This document shows positions 1 to 9,542 of a DNA stretch of 46,776 nucleotides, piece after piece. The notes beneath the pieces were generated by a model. It was not told the origin of the DNA. It saw only the letters and a list, made by a program, of their open reading frames with translations, and searched no databases. The position numbers and the translations under genes were made by a program. This DNA comes from Bacteroidota bacterium (GTDB taxonomy: Bacteria > Bacteroidota > Bacteroidia > Bacteroidales > Porphyromonadaceae), in the NCBI GenBank assembly GCA_023389855.1, contig JAEWDZ010000005.1, forward strand, positions 1-46,776. Direction: 5' to 3'. How positions within the stretch are numbered: the first letter of the stretch is position 1; the number at the start of each line of letters is the position of its first letter.

Positions 1-1662
1 TAACTGAATCTTTCCTTTTAGTGGCTCGTAAAAGCCTAGCAAGAGCTTGACAAGTGTGGTCTTTCCACTACCACTGGCACCTACAATAGCTGTTACCTTG
101 GCGTTAGGGATAGAGAGGTTGATGTCAAAGAGTATTTCCTTGGGGCTGTATATGTCGTATTTGAAGGAAAGATCTTTGATATGTATAGAATGCCCATCCG
201 CTGTTTCGTCAGTGTACTTGTTCCGAATCCGATCTGTATTCTCTTCGTTGGTCTCGGTGTGGATTTCGTTCATACGGTCAAGGCTGATGCTCACATCTTG
301 CCAAGAGTAGATGAATTGAATCAGTTGCTCTACAGGACTGTTGAGCTGTCCGATGATATACTGTACTGCTAGCATCATTCCGAGGGTCATATTGCCATAA
401 ATGACGGCTGTGGCAGCAAGCACAGTAATCAAGATGTTCTTTACTTCGTTGATGGTGATGCTTCCTGCTTGTTGTATTTGTTGCAGATTGAGGGATTGCA
501 GATTGACCTTGAAGAGGTTAGCTTGCACATCTTCCCACTCCCACCGTTTGCGTTGTTCGCAACCTTGTAACTTGATTTCCTGCATACCACCTATGAGTTG
601 GTAAGTGACATTGCGGTTTCGACCTGCCTGCTCAAAGTATTTATAATCCAGCTGTCTGCGCTTTTTGAGAAAGAGGATAATCCAACCTGCATATAAGGCT
701 GTACCAATGAGAAAAACGACAAAAATAGGGAGATTATAAATCGCTAATACAATGCCGAAGACAAGGAACGTAAAGAATGAAAAGAGCAGGCTCAAACTGC
801 TTGAGGTGAGAAACTGCTCTACCCGTCGATGATCTTCTATACGTTGCAAGAGGTCACCCATCAACTTAGTGTCGAAGAACTTCATCGGAAGCTTCATCAG
901 CTTGATGAAGAAGTCCGAGATGAGCGAGATATTGATGCGTGTGGATATATGCAGTAGTATCTTCGAGCGGATGAAGTCGATAGCTGTACGGCTGAAGAGG
1001 AGCATCATCTCCGCCAATAGTACCAACCACACAAAGCCTATATCTTTTCCTCCAATACCTGTATCCACAATAGACTGGGTAAGGAAAGGAAAGACTAGTT
1101 GCAGGAGCGAGCCAAGCAAAAGGCCGAGAATGAGTTGCGTGAAGAAGCGTTTATACTTCTTGAGATAGCCCCAAAGGAATTTCAAGCGAGTTTGAGTAGG
1201 AACTGCTTTTGCATCCTTTTGCGTATAAAATTGCTCCGTGGGTTCAAGAAGCAGTGCGATACCTTTTTCTTCTCCATTGGTCTTGGTGCTTACCCAATGC
1301 TCGCAAAACTCTTCCTTAGTGTAGGTGACCAGTCCCTTGCCCGGATCTGCAACATAAACCGTAAAGCGCTCCTTGCGATGCTTCTTGAACTTGTAAACAA
1401 CGACAAAGTGATTTTGATTCCAATGAACGATACAAGGTAAAGGAGCTTCATTAGCAAGCGTTTCAAAACTGAGACGACCACCGACAGTCTTGAAGCCGAT
1501 TTCTTCGGCAGCTTTGCTAATACCAAGAAGCGATACCCCCTCCTTGTTAAGATCGCAAAGCTGCCTCAACTGGTCTCGATCAGGATGCAGTCCGTAGTGC
1601 TCGGACACCATAGCCAAGCATACTGGTCCGCAATCCATTGCATCTCGTTGGAAATATGACAT
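1..1662 (-). CDS. Peptidase-containing (C39) ABC exporter, 3' end outside window
   Basis: The reading frame is open from an ATG at 1662 to the left edge (554 codons), so the C-terminus is missing. The N-terminal ~130 residues are a C39 cysteine peptidase: Cys11 in DCGPVC, His85 in NHFVVV and Asp106 in VADP form the expected catalytic set. A six-helix membrane domain follows (about residues 150-440). The nucleotide-binding domain begins with Walker A GASGSGKTT at about residue 525. This family cleaves leader peptides, usually after a double glycine, and exports the product across the inner membrane. The gene lies 49 bp downstream of an outer-membrane receptor gene and a SPASM remnant on the same strand, which suggests a peptide maturation and export locus. 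I found no convincing double-glycine precursor peptide nearby. The family call is secure; the substrate is unknown. Confidence 0.93.
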   Translation of the reverse strand, partial: MSYFQRDAMDCGPVCLAMVSEHYGLHPDRDQLRQLCDLNKEGVSLLGISKAAEEIGFKTVGGRLSFETLANEAPLPCIVHWNQNHFVVVYKFKKHRKERFTVYVADPGKGLVTYTKEEFCEHWVSTKTNGEEKGIALLLEPTEQFYTQKDAKAVPTQTRLKFLWGYLKKYKRFFTQLILGLLLGSLLQLVFPFLTQSIVDTGIGGKDIGFVWLVLLAEMMLLFSRTAIDFIRSKILLHISTRINISLISDFFIKLMKLPMKFFDTKLMGDLLQRIEDHRRVEQFLTSSSLSLLFSFFTFLVFGIVLAIYNLPIFVVFLIGTALYAGWIILFLKKRRQLDYKYFEQAGRNRNVTYQLIGGMQEIKLQGCEQRKRWEWEDVQANLFKVNLQSLNLQQIQQAGSITINEVKNILITVLAATAVIYGNMTLGMMLAVQYIIGQLNSPVEQLIQFIYSWQDVSISLDRMNEIHTETNEENTDRIRNKYTDETADGHSIHIKDLSFKYDIYSPKEILFDINLSIPNAKVTAIVGASGSGKTTLVKLLLGFYEPLKGKIQL

Positions 1663-1711
1663 TAATTCTCTATTCCTCACTTATGGGCAAATAATTGTAT
1701 TAGTTTATTGG

Positions 1712-3985
1712 CTATAATGACCCCTCTGGCATAAGACTTCTAATTTGCAGTTTGGAATGCTTGCGTAATGTGTATGAAAAGAGTATGAATGGACGCAAAC
1801 TACTGCTAGTAAATTGTTGCGTTACCTTTTGGTAGTAACCAGCAGAGTTAATTATGCTGTATTGCTCCTTGACTCCCCAAAAGTATGGCATTCCGATACT
1901 GATTTGGATGTTGTCTGTAGGATACCAAGCAAGCGATATGTCAGCCACTGATGGATTCTTAAAGTGTGTGACGGAGATGCTCGTATAACTTTTGGGCATA
2001 TACTTAACGGAGGCGGTTAGTCCTAAATTATCTTTTATCCACCAAATCAAGTTTCCATTAACTTGCCACGACCATTGTTTTGGCTGCTCATTGAAGTGTT
2101 CCAGGAGAACATTGGATCTTAACATTGCAGTGATATTGTTGTGTTGGAAACTGATCATCGGTCCAAAGGTGAAGGACCTATAGGTTCCATTATTTCGATA
2201 GGATCGAACGTATTGCTCTCCGTCCATATAGATATAGGGTTCGATGATATCTCTGATCCATGTTTGATCTGAACTCAATGAAAGTCTCACTTTATCAAGG
2301 CTGAGTTCATAAGACAGCCCAAGGACATTTTTTTGGTTTGGTCTTAGGTGTATATTTCCTTCTTCACGTAATAGCGGATTAGAGGAGGTTGAGAAAGTTC
2401 CAAGTTGCATTGATGATGGTAGACTGTTAGTCAATACATGGCTTAGTCTGATAGCTTGCTTGTCATCAATCACATACACGAGACTTTCGGAAGTGCGAGG
2501 TCGGAAGTAGCTACTCGTGCGATCTGAAGCTTTAACAAATAGTCCTTGTATCCCCACTGAAGTCATTAGCCTAAATCTATGCCATCGTTGCTGATAAGTT
2601 GCGAAAGTGTAATTGCTGAGTTGCAAAATACTTTCTTTGACAAAAGGTGCAGATTCGACATTTAATATTTGGTCGTCAGTATACTCCAAATGGTTGCCGA
2701 GTTCAAAAGATCCAAAAGAATGAGATCCACTAGCATAATCGGCATTGAAAGTATATTGATTGCGAACTGAGTTGAGTCCTATATGTGTGGCACTTCGCTC
2801 TTTTTCCCATAACTCTTCTGTTGATTTATAAAAGTCCGCCACTCCACGATTATAGTGAGCGTATAAGTCTAAAGTACTTTGATCCTTGAATGTGTGCTGA
2901 TAAAAAAGAGCTCCAAGAATTCCATTATCAGTCTGACGATCATTTTGACTTACAGATAAAGAACTTTGTTGTATTGGTTGATTGTCGAGGGATAGAGTCC
3001 CAATCTGATGGCTATCTGATTGATTTGTTTTCTTTTTGAATACGAACCGAGCCGCAAAGTAATCGTCCTTACTGGGTAACCACTTCAAATTGATATCTCC
3101 ATTAACTTCATTAAACCGAGCACTCTGTACACCTTCTCTTATTTTAGCCAGATTGTCCATACGTTCTTCCCATTTGACCGAGGTACGATCATTATGGAGA
3201 TATTCGTAAAACAGACTTCCGTATACAGCGAATTTAGATCTTCCAAACTCGAAATTACCTCCAGCAAAACCTTGCCGGAAAGGCACATCATGTCGCGTTC
3301 TAGCATCTATGTACGTATACAAAGGGCGATCTGGACGAAGGCGAATATTGACTACTTTAGTGTATCCTTGTTCTAGATATCGTGCTGTTACTATTTCTGA
3401 CACCTCCACCGACTCGATATCGGATGGAAGTATAGGAGAGATGCCAGTATTTACAAGCCTGCCATCAATAAGGATGAGAGGTTTTTGCCCATCGCGTGTC
3501 GTAATAGACTGCCCAATAATATCTACCGAAAGAGATGGGATTTCAGAGAGCGCTCTAAATGGGTCTTTCAACGCTTTACTTTTTTTCGAAAGCTTGAATA
3601 CCTCTCCAGTTGCAGTTACTTTAGATGGGCTTTTTGCTGCAATGACGACTTCATCCAATTGCGTCACTTTAGGATCCATAGAGATATTCAATGTTGTGTC
3701 GGATTTTATGTCTAATGTCTGATCAAATGGAAGATACCCGAGAGCAGAAACCATTATTCGGTATTGTCCTATAGCTGGTAGGGGTACACTCTTCTCTCGT
3801 TCATCGAGATATGAGAAGAGTATAGTAGAATCATTTTGCTCTATCAGTAGCTCTGGTCTTGATATCGGCTCGTTATCTTCACTAACAATCAGAAACTTCA
3901 AGATGGGCGTTGATTGAGCTTTTAATGTCATAGAAGATATAATTAGGAAACAAAATGTCCCCAATACTGTCTTTGTAAATCTCAT
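1712..3985 (-). CDS. TonB-dependent receptor-like outer-membrane beta-barrel protein
   Basis: 757 residues. A signal peptide (about 1-23, ending LKAQ) is followed by a carboxypeptidase-regulatory-like beta-sandwich domain (about 25-108). A plug-like domain (about 110-215) contains LIDGR and IESVEV motifs, and a long outer-membrane barrel runs to the C-terminus, as in the OMP_b-brl_3 group. The size is usual for the group. It sits between a SPASM remnant and a C39 ABC exporter on the same strand. That context suggests it handles the same peptide at the outer membrane, but this is inference; nutrient uptake is equally possible. The gene appears intact. Confidence 0.85.
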   Translation of the reverse strand: MRFTKTVLGTFCFLIISSMTLKAQSTPILKFLIVSEDNEPISRPELLIEQNDSTILFSYLDEREKSVPLPAIGQYRIMVSALGYLPFDQTLDIKSDTTLNISMDPKVTQLDEVVIAAKSPSKVTATGEVFKLSKKSKALKDPFRALSEIPSLSVDIIGQSITTRDGQKPLILIDGRLVNTGISPILPSDIESVEVSEIVTARYLEQGYTKVVNIRLRPDRPLYTYIDARTRHDVPFRQGFAGGNFEFGRSKFAVYGSLFYEYLHNDRTSVKWEERMDNLAKIREGVQSARFNEVNGDINLKWLPSKDDYFAARFVFKKKTNQSDSHQIGTLSLDNQPIQQSSLSVSQNDRQTDNGILGALFYQHTFKDQSTLDLYAHYNRGVADFYKSTEELWEKERSATHIGLNSVRNQYTFNADYASGSHSFGSFELGNHLEYTDDQILNVESAPFVKESILQLSNYTFATYQQRWHRFRLMTSVGIQGLFVKASDRTSSYFRPRTSESLVYVIDDKQAIRLSHVLTNSLPSSMQLGTFSTSSNPLLREEGNIHLRPNQKNVLGLSYELSLDKVRLSLSSDQTWIRDIIEPYIYMDGEQYVRSYRNNGTYRSFTFGPMISFQHNNITAMLRSNVLLEHFNEQPKQWSWQVNGNLIWWIKDNLGLTASVKYMPKSYTSISVTHFKNPSVADISLAWYPTDNIQISIGMPYFWGVKEQYSIINSAGYYQKVTQQFTSSSLRPFILFSYTLRKHSKLQIRSLMPEGSL

Positions 3986-4012
3986 ACAGTTGTTATTCTC
4001 GTTTTGATTATG

Positions 4013-4456
4013 CTATAGCCCCGCAATATCGTTAAAAAAAAGAGCGCGAGCGTAGTAATATACATCAAAATCAGGCTTTGTATAGGGACAATCCCAATTT
4101 GGCTGTAGATACATACGACGACGACATGGTCCCATACAAATTGGAAATATCGCACATGTAGAACAAGCTGTTAGCAAATCTTGACTATTCAAGTACGCTA
4201 TTTTCCTATCGTCCCAAATAATCTTTCCTGTCTTTGTGTCCAATCTTCCCAATGCGTTTTCACTGTTGAATTTATCAATTGTCGTGCATTTAAAAATGCT
4301 GCCGTCATAGTTAATTACAGCTTGATTTTTTCGATCTGCAAAACAGACTCCAGGATCTCCGTATTCATCAACAACAAATCCCAACTCTCTTAATTTATCT
4401 GCAACTCTTATAGTAAGCTCATTTGACAGCTCATCAGTTGTTCTTTTTGAAGACTG
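4013..4456 (-). pseudogene. Truncated radical-SAM maturase: C-terminal SPASM domain only
   Basis: The open frame encodes about 148 residues with the cysteine pattern of a SPASM auxiliary iron-sulfur domain: FKCT, then CSTC, then CMGPCRRR, then WDC near the end. SPASM domains form the C-terminal third of radical-SAM peptide-modifying enzymes. Here the CxxxCxxC radical-SAM core is absent. The frame opens directly after, and in phase with, the TGA that ends the upstream lipoprotein gene, so the 5' two thirds have been deleted or replaced. Without the core the fragment cannot do radical chemistry. The neighbouring C39 exporter fits a former RiPP-type pathway. The only candidate in-frame start is a TTG at 4384. 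Confidence 0.72.
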
Positions 4457-5128
4457 TCATAGATAATATTTATTTCTTGCTATACTATAGCTAATCGGAT
4501 TTATCTCTATATTGATGTAATTTGAGATAGTAATAAAATCCTCAAATACAGCAGGGTCCCATATCAAGGTCGTGTAAAAAGGAGATTTGTGATCCTTTCC
4601 TTGTATAACGTAGATAACGGAAATATCTCCAAAACAGTCCTTGATAATCATTCTATTTCTTCGTTTTATCACATATACACTCCTCGAAAAAGAGCAAGAA
4701 GCCTCCGTATACGAAAGCGTATGAGCTTGAGTATCTACATATGTACACACCCACCGATCATATTCGAAATCAAATTGGTACGCATACTTAGTATCTAACC
4801 CGCATCCATTGTTGTTTCTTACGATGATAAAGTCCTGTGAAGCGGCAATAACATCTTTTTGAATTGAACTACATTCTCGCAGAATCGAGGAAATATGCTT
4901 TTCCAACGCTTTTGACAATGGTTCTTTTTCAAAGGTTAGCCTTTTCTTTTCAAGACGTAGTACAGAAGGATCTATTTTCAGTATGGGCAATCTATTATGT
5001 TCAATGGAATTATTATCTGCCCGATAAACAAAACCTTCAGCAAAATGCAACTTTCGGTGTGTTGCACATGAAGATATAATAGCCATAACGACAAGTAAAC
5101 ATACTTGGATATAATAAATCTTTCTCAT
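4457..5128 (-). CDS. Putative lipoprotein of unknown function
   Basis: 223 residues beginning with a lipoprotein signal (hydrophobic stretch then SSC at about residue 21), so it is probably membrane-anchored in the periplasm or outer membrane. I do not recognise the remaining domain. It has scattered aromatic residues, a basic segment (VIKRRNR) and no obvious catalytic motif. Its stop codon is in phase with, and directly followed by, the SPASM remnant, so the present 3' end could itself be a fusion point. It is the first gene of the minus-strand peptide-export-like cluster. Confidence 0.6.
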   Translation of the reverse strand: MRKIYYIQVCLLVVMAIISSCATHRKLHFAEGFVYRADNNSIEHNRLPILKIDPSVLRLEKKRLTFEKEPLSKALEKHISSILRECSSIQKDVIAASQDFIIVRNNNGCGLDTKYAYQFDFEYDRWVCTYVDTQAHTLSYTEASCSFSRSVYVIKRRNRMIIKDCFGDISVIYVIQGKDHKSPFYTTLIWDPAVFEDFITISNYINIEINPISYSIARNKYYL

Positions 5129-5390
5129 AATCCTCCTCTACTACGGACTGAATTTAAATTTTAATAGTTTGAGAATATCTTCTTAGGATCTTGCACAAAG
5201 CAACTTCAATCAGGAATTCATGTCTAAACTCACTATCTTGACAATCTATGATTCCAACTGCCTTATTGATCTAGTGTAGAAAAAACATCTTTGCCAGGTG
5301 GCCACCGCTTGAGAATGGGTTTTCTATAGAATTGTGGTTCTGTACCTCTCATTTCGCTTTTCTAATTTGCGTCCTTTATTTCATACAGCT

Positions 5391-5426
5391 TCCCGAATCA
5401 TTCGGGAGGAATTTGCTGCATTGCAG
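5391..5426. repeat. Two adjacent perfect inverted repeats
   Basis: TCCCGAATCATTCGGGA (5391-5407) has 8-bp arms around one base. CTGCATTGCAG (5416-5426) has 5-bp arms around one base. No T-run follows, so neither is a standard intrinsic terminator. They could be protein-binding sites or remnants; no gene nearby explains them. Confidence 0.5.
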
Positions 5427-6404
5427 TAAACTGCAACTTCTAAGCTCTTTAGCTTGTGCTTTTGATCACATTAATGTAATTTATTTCTTTATAGCGCAGT
5501 TAGAATTCGCTCTTAATTTTACGACTTCCTTGCGAGAGACTTCGTAAACGCAATACCTTATGCTAAGTAAACAACAGCACTGCTCAAGAGAGAAATTTCT
5601 GATTGATGGGTGAAGATGCTCCTTTATGCTTTTTCCCACTTTTTCTAGTTATAGAATCGTGTACCACTAAGGATAGCGGCAGTCGCTCAACCCTTGACAA
5701 AGGCGGTCGGCATCTATTATTCCCATATGTAGTAAGAAATCACTTCTCTTGCTCACTGCAAAACTAAAGAAAAATATTGATATGACCAAATTTTTATGAA
5801 ATTATTCGATCCAATGATTTTCGCCTTTTGTAGCGGCAAGTATCTTTCAATATCTATTTGCTATTCGATGAAGAATTATCCCTTTGTATCATATAGACCT
5901 ATGAAGTCGAACAATAATGCCAACAACTAAATGCTCCTGAAAGAAGATGGTATATAGTAGAAAATGAAAAATAGATGGAACACTTTTTTATCTAAAGCAG
6001 AGGCGAAGTAAACTCAATATCACCGCTGATCACAAGTAGCATCTCTAAGGTCAGTAGCAATGATAGACTTTCGAAGATACCATGCCTTACTTCTCGAGTT
6101 AATTTAATTTGTCGACTCGTTTCGTGATGTAAAAACTGTCGTTTGGTAACTAAGAGCAAGTTGTTGATAATCTTTGGATTTTCTTCACGTACTGGGATAC
6201 AAAAGAAAATCAAAACATATTGAACTGGATGGAAGTATTTTTGCCAATTGCAAAAGCTATAAAAATAGAGAGATCTTATCTCTTGTTATGTATGTATTTT
6301 TTTGTAAATGATGTGTGAAATATTAAGGTTGAGAAAATCAAGGTATTATAGAAAAGTATAGAATAAATACAGAGATAGGGTCGTCTGCAATTATAATGCT
6401 AGTC

Positions 6405-6444
6405 AAAGTAAAAGTCACTCCTGTTTGGGGGTGTCTTTTACTTT
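6405..6444. terminator. Long hairpin, probable terminator
   Basis: The arms AAAGTAAAAG and CTTTTACTTT pair perfectly over 10 bp, and the stem continues inward through CACTCC/GGGGTG with a wobble pair. It lies about 100 bp downstream of the minus-strand aldo/keto reductase remnant, so it may be that gene's old terminator, although the U-rich tract is part of the stem. Confidence 0.5.
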
Positions 6445-6548
6445 CTGCTTGTCAATATACTATCGATATTATTTTTTCCTTTTCTATATACTTCCTATCA
6501 TTGTAGTTTATTTTGATATTAAAGTGATAACTTAATGTTTTTGTCATA

Positions 6549-6773
6549 TTATCTCCATTCCATAAACCTGCGAACAGTTTCTGCATTGTGGTGGTCAAAG
6601 AATAAACTAGTACCAGTGTCCATTGTAGAGATCATGGCCATATCCATATCAGAAAGAGCGAAATCAAAGATCTCAATATTTTCTTTCATTCGTTCGATAT
6701 GGGTCTTTGGTTAAAGACATGTGTTTCCACTTGATTTACAGCAGGAATAATCGCCATATTGTTTGGCGATTGG
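6549..6773 (-). pseudogene. Aldo/keto reductase remnant (C-terminal part)
   Basis: Two blocks of the aldo/keto reductase fold can be read on the minus strand. One is IIPAVNQVETHVFNQ, the conserved PxVNQxExH strand. The other is a C-terminal block, ERMKENIEIFDFALSD followed by MDTGTSLFFDHHN and ending RRFMEW before TAA at 6549-6551. Between them the segment that normally holds the barrel's catalytic-face loops is deleted, and the two blocks are in different frames. The first half of the gene is missing. It is therefore non-functional. The family call rests on these two diagnostic blocks. Confidence 0.75.
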
Positions 6774-7001
6774 TTCTTCTAAATTAAGGCGATAGTAACC
6801 CTTCTTATCGGTAAACGTAAAGAGAGTTGGATTGGCGCTAATATAGTCGGGGTGAAGTGCTACGAGAGCCATCTCAACAGCCTCTTTTTAATCAATGTAT
6901 ACGAATCCTTCTATGGCTTTTTCTTGCGCGTGCGCAAAAGTTATTGATGAAAATAATAGCACTAGGAAAAAAGTGTTTTTAATTATAATTATTCTATCCA
7001 A
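6774..7001 (-). pseudogene. N-terminal remnant of a TonB receptor-type protein (signal peptide plus carboxypeptidase-like domain)
   Basis: The minus-strand frame shows a signal peptide (FFLVLLFSSITFAHAQ), then EGFVYID, an in-frame TAA, and continues with a domain ending FTDKKGYYRLNLEE. The TDxxGxYxL strand is typical of carboxypeptidase-regulatory-like domains found at the N-terminus of Bacteroidetes outer-membrane proteins. The rest of the protein is absent, and the sequence runs straight into the aldo/keto reductase remnant, pointing to a deletion between two genes. No ATG is in a suitable place. Confidence 0.6.
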
Positions 7002-7120
7002 TATGTATTTATTGGTTGGGGGGCGTTAGGACAAAGAGGGTTGGGAAAGAAACAATTTTCTTCACCATAGTCCATGATGATCGTTTGCATAGAACAATTC
7101 ATTATCATAATGGTCTACTC

Positions 7121-7309
7121 CTAACCTTTGCAAGGGTAGGAATAAATCTGTAAAAGACAAATTTTTCGAGTTTTTTTTATTATTTTTTTATCCAAAATAT
7201 TACTATTTCCTTTGGATAATAGGTTTCTCAATGTATTCCCCTTTGTACATTGAGAACAAGAATTCAATGGAGCATTTAGTTTTAGGCATATATCCATTTT
7301 TACTACCAT
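7121..7309 (-). CDS. Small hypothetical protein (62 aa), doubtful
   Basis: An ATG at 7309 opens a 62-residue basic, cysteine-containing frame (four Cys, Lys-rich C-terminal half). I do not recognise it. It lies among pseudogenes in AT-rich DNA, so it may be a chance frame or a piece of a decayed gene. It was considered as a precursor peptide for the C39 exporter, but it lacks a double-glycine leader site. Confidence 0.2.
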   Translation of the reverse strand: MVVKMDICLKLNAPLNSCSQCTKGNTLRNLLSKGNSNILDKKIIKKTRKICLLQIYSYPCKG

Positions 7310-7360
7310 ATATTTTATATAGTTTATTTGCTCTTATTTTCTATTGATTCTTTTCTCATA

Positions 7361-7855
7361 TTATATATTCAGAAGGTGTTCGATGTAGTTGTTGAATGTC
7401 TGGGCAACGTACTCTTCAATTAAGATGGCTTGTTCTTTACTGTTCCTGCTACACCTATACCTCCGATAATCTTTCTGCAAGCAATGAGAGGGTATCTTCC
7501 TGTTACAAAGATAATGCGGTCATCATTACAATGCATTCCCAATAAAGCTCCTTCTTCTGTAGCTGTTTTAGCGAGTTCTTCTGTTTTACTTTGTGTGACA
7601 GCCGCTGCATATGCTTTTCTAGGAACAAGCGTGATACTCAGGACTAGGGGGTCACCAAACCTTCAATACAGGCGGGGGTGTCCGAGGCGATATGCTATAG
7701 CAAAACTGATATCTAAGCCCAACTCATTACTTTTTTCTTGTGCTGCTTTGCAAAGAATGTCACAAAGTGCGTCTGATAGGATTTTTTATTCGTTGATTTC
7801 TTTTGCACTTAAATTAAATGTTTAGGAGAGTAGTGTTACCCTCGTAGTTATTCAT
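7361..7855 (-). pseudogene. GlcG/HbpS-like (DUF336) protein, degraded
   Basis: Reading the minus strand from an ATG at 7855 gives the order expected of GlcG/HbpS heme-binding-like proteins: SDALCDILCKAAQEKSNELG, then LSITLVPRKAYAAAV, then TEELAKTA, then a GRYPLIACRKIIGGIGVAG core with the family's glycine-rich end. The frame is broken by TAA and TGA stops, one upstream shift and a shift just after the glycine-rich core. Beyond that shift the frame continues EQAILIEEYVAQTF to TAA at 7361-7363. Two stops plus shifts make this a true pseudogene. It sits among broken redox-type genes and two broken regulators. Confidence 0.75.
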
Positions 7856-7988
7856 ATCGTTATTTGCGGATGCAAAATACAATATACTATCATCTTTCTT
7901 TCATAATATGAGATAAATTATTCACACTATTATTTCTTTTCGATATTTACCATATTCATTACTTATTGCACTAATAAACTCTATCGTT

Positions 7989-8347
7989 ATGTATCAATAT
8001 AAAAAACTCCGATCGATTTGTCGTGTGTCATTAACTATCACGCAATATTTTTTAGGCGCTAAAAGAAAGCCTTACCTTATCAATTGTATTACTAATGCTA
8101 TCCAGCGACCGCTAGAATTGCAGCGAACAATAAAAGGATCTTTCAGGAGAGTGCTCTTGAAGCATTTGAGTGAATTGGAGCGAATGGGTGTGGTACGGTA
8201 TGTTGTCTATAGTAGGCCTCCTAGGAAAACGCCCTATTTCCTGACGCCTTTGGGTAATCTTTAATTCATATCATACATATGATGGATAAATGGGGAAATG
8301 ATCACAAAGACCTATTCGATGAAATAGAAAAAATTAAAGGAAGTTAA
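7989..8347 (+). pseudogene. HxlR-family transcriptional regulator with a C-terminal frameshift
   Basis: The first 91 residues match the HxlR winged helix: a CRVSLTI start with Cys, GAKRKPYLI where the family has GGKWKxxIL, FRRVLLKHLSELERMGVV as recognition helix and wing, and the PPRKTPYFLTPLG signature. The frame then ends in TAA. The next frame continues IIHMMDKWGNDH, the expected final helix with its Trp, to TAA at 8345-8347. Adding one base gives 119 residues, the normal family length. HxlR proteins often sense quinones or aldehydes and control redox enzymes, which fits the divergent carboxymuconolactone decarboxylase-cupin gene. Confidence 0.8.
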
Positions 8348-8401
8348 CTGTCAACAGTTTTAGTAGAGAATTGCGTTAAAAACGATTTATGGTTGTAGGG
8401 G

Positions 8402-8432
8402 AAAGCCCCAAAAATATGTTTCTTGGGGCTTT
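8402..8432. terminator. Terminator between convergent genes
   Basis: Perfect 10-bp arms AAAGCCCCAA (8402-8411) and TTGGGGCTTT (8423-8432) lie between the 3' ends of the HxlR gene (+) and the decarboxylase-cupin gene (-). The symmetry allows it to work in both directions. Confidence 0.8.
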
Positions 8433-8456
8433 ATGATGGGACTATAAAAGAATCTA

Positions 8457-9272
8457 CTACTTAAGTTTATTGTACACCCCATCGCTAAGTGGTTCTAACC
8501 ATTCATTGGATTTGCCTTCTCCTGGTATTTCAAATGCAAGGTGAGCAAACCAGCTATTAGATGTAGCTCCGTGCCAATGTTTCACGTTGGCAGGAATATG
8601 AATTACGGTACCTGGTAAGATTTCTACAACAGGCTTTCCTTCCTCTTGATACCAACCCCTACCAGCTACTCCGATAAGTGTCTGACCTCCTCCGCGTTTT
8701 GCATGGTGGATATGCCAGTTATTTCGGCAACTTGGCTCGAAGGTGACATTGACTATAGCGACTTTTTCAGAGGAAATAACGGCCAAATAACTATTGCCTG
8801 TGAAGTATTGTGCATATGCACTATTAGGTGTACCTATCGGAAAAATCATCTCGCGCTGAAATGCTGCTTTAGCGTCTTCTTCGCTTTCTTTCTCTGCCCA
8901 TACGTCCTTTGCTAAGCGAAAGGCTGCCCACGCTTTTGGCCATCCAGCATAAAAAGCTATATGTGTAATGATTTCAGCGATTTCTGAACGTGTAATGCCG
9001 TTTCTTTTTGCTTCCTGAAGGTGAAAAACTAATGAACTATCGGTCATGCCTTGGCTTATCAACGATGTCATCGTCACAAGACTACGGTCACGGAGATTGA
9101 GTAAGTCGTTGCGATTCCATAATTTACGAAAAAAGAACATCGTCGTTGAGCTCTGCAAATTTAGAAGCAAAGTTGCCGAGTTGTTCACGACCAGCTTTTT
9201 GAATTATTTTTTTTGTGTCATAAGATGGATTGTTAATGTACTCAACGTGATAATTAAGAAGATTTTTTTCAT
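8457..9272 (-). pseudogene. Carboxymuconolactone decarboxylase-like/cupin fusion protein with frameshifts
   Basis: The long frame (243 residues) has a CMD/AhpD-like helical domain (LRDRSLVTM through HIAFYAGWPKAWAAF) and a C-terminal cupin domain with metal-ligand-like HIHH, GxGWY and HIPANVKHWHG. The true N-terminus lies upstream in other frames: a signal-like MKKIFLIITLSTLT at 9272, then GREQLGNFASKFAELNDDVLF. Joining the pieces requires one extra base in the A8 run (T8 at 9207-9214 on the plus strand) and one fewer in the T6 run (A6 at 9129-9134), giving 271 residues. Both breaks are in homopolymers, so error or slippage is possible. The enzymatic role of this family is unclear; such proteins are often periplasmic. 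Confidence 0.8.
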
Positions 9273-9542
9273 GATACTCTGAAAAAAAACTCTTTTTCTA
9301 TTCTCTATTTTTACGAGTTTAAGGTTAATGGCTGTATATTTCTTTTTTACATATTTGGTAAACTCATTTTGTGCTCTCTTGAGCTCTTTTCTCTCTTGCA
9401 AAGTTAATCGATTATGATACAAAAAAAAGTGACGGAATGACGGTTTTTTGTATACATATTACAGATCTCTTTTCTTCTGCAGTATTATTATCTACATAAA
9501 AAATCTACCTTATGTTCTAGATAGAATGCTTTTTCGCAGTAT

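Larger units (their letters stand above)
5129..6548. other. AT-rich intergenic stretch without a supported gene
   Basis: About 1.4 kb with only short open frames and no recognisable domain. It contains two adjacent inverted repeats near 5391-5426 and a strong hairpin at 6405-6444. Given the wrecked genes on its right, it is probably decayed coding DNA, but I could not identify the ancestor on either strand. Confidence 0.5.

Noticed and set aside
5281..5300. Possible second copy of the tRNA-Phe 3' end (CCAGGTGGCCACC)
   Set aside because: Only a few bases resemble the tRNA end and the order differs; it is not an att repeat.
7121..7309. Precursor peptide for the C39 exporter
   Set aside because: The 62-residue frame lacks a double-glycine cleavage site and is about 2 kb from the lipoprotein gene, in decayed DNA.
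7430..7825. Plus-strand frame of 131 residues
   Set aside because: The opposite strand reads as a degraded GlcG/HbpS protein with its conserved glycine-rich end; the plus frame is its shadow.
9204..9422. 72-residue minus-strand protein ending in MTQKK
   Set aside because: Its last part is the signal peptide of the decarboxylase-cupin gene, cut off by a frameshift in the A8 run; the part before that has no support.
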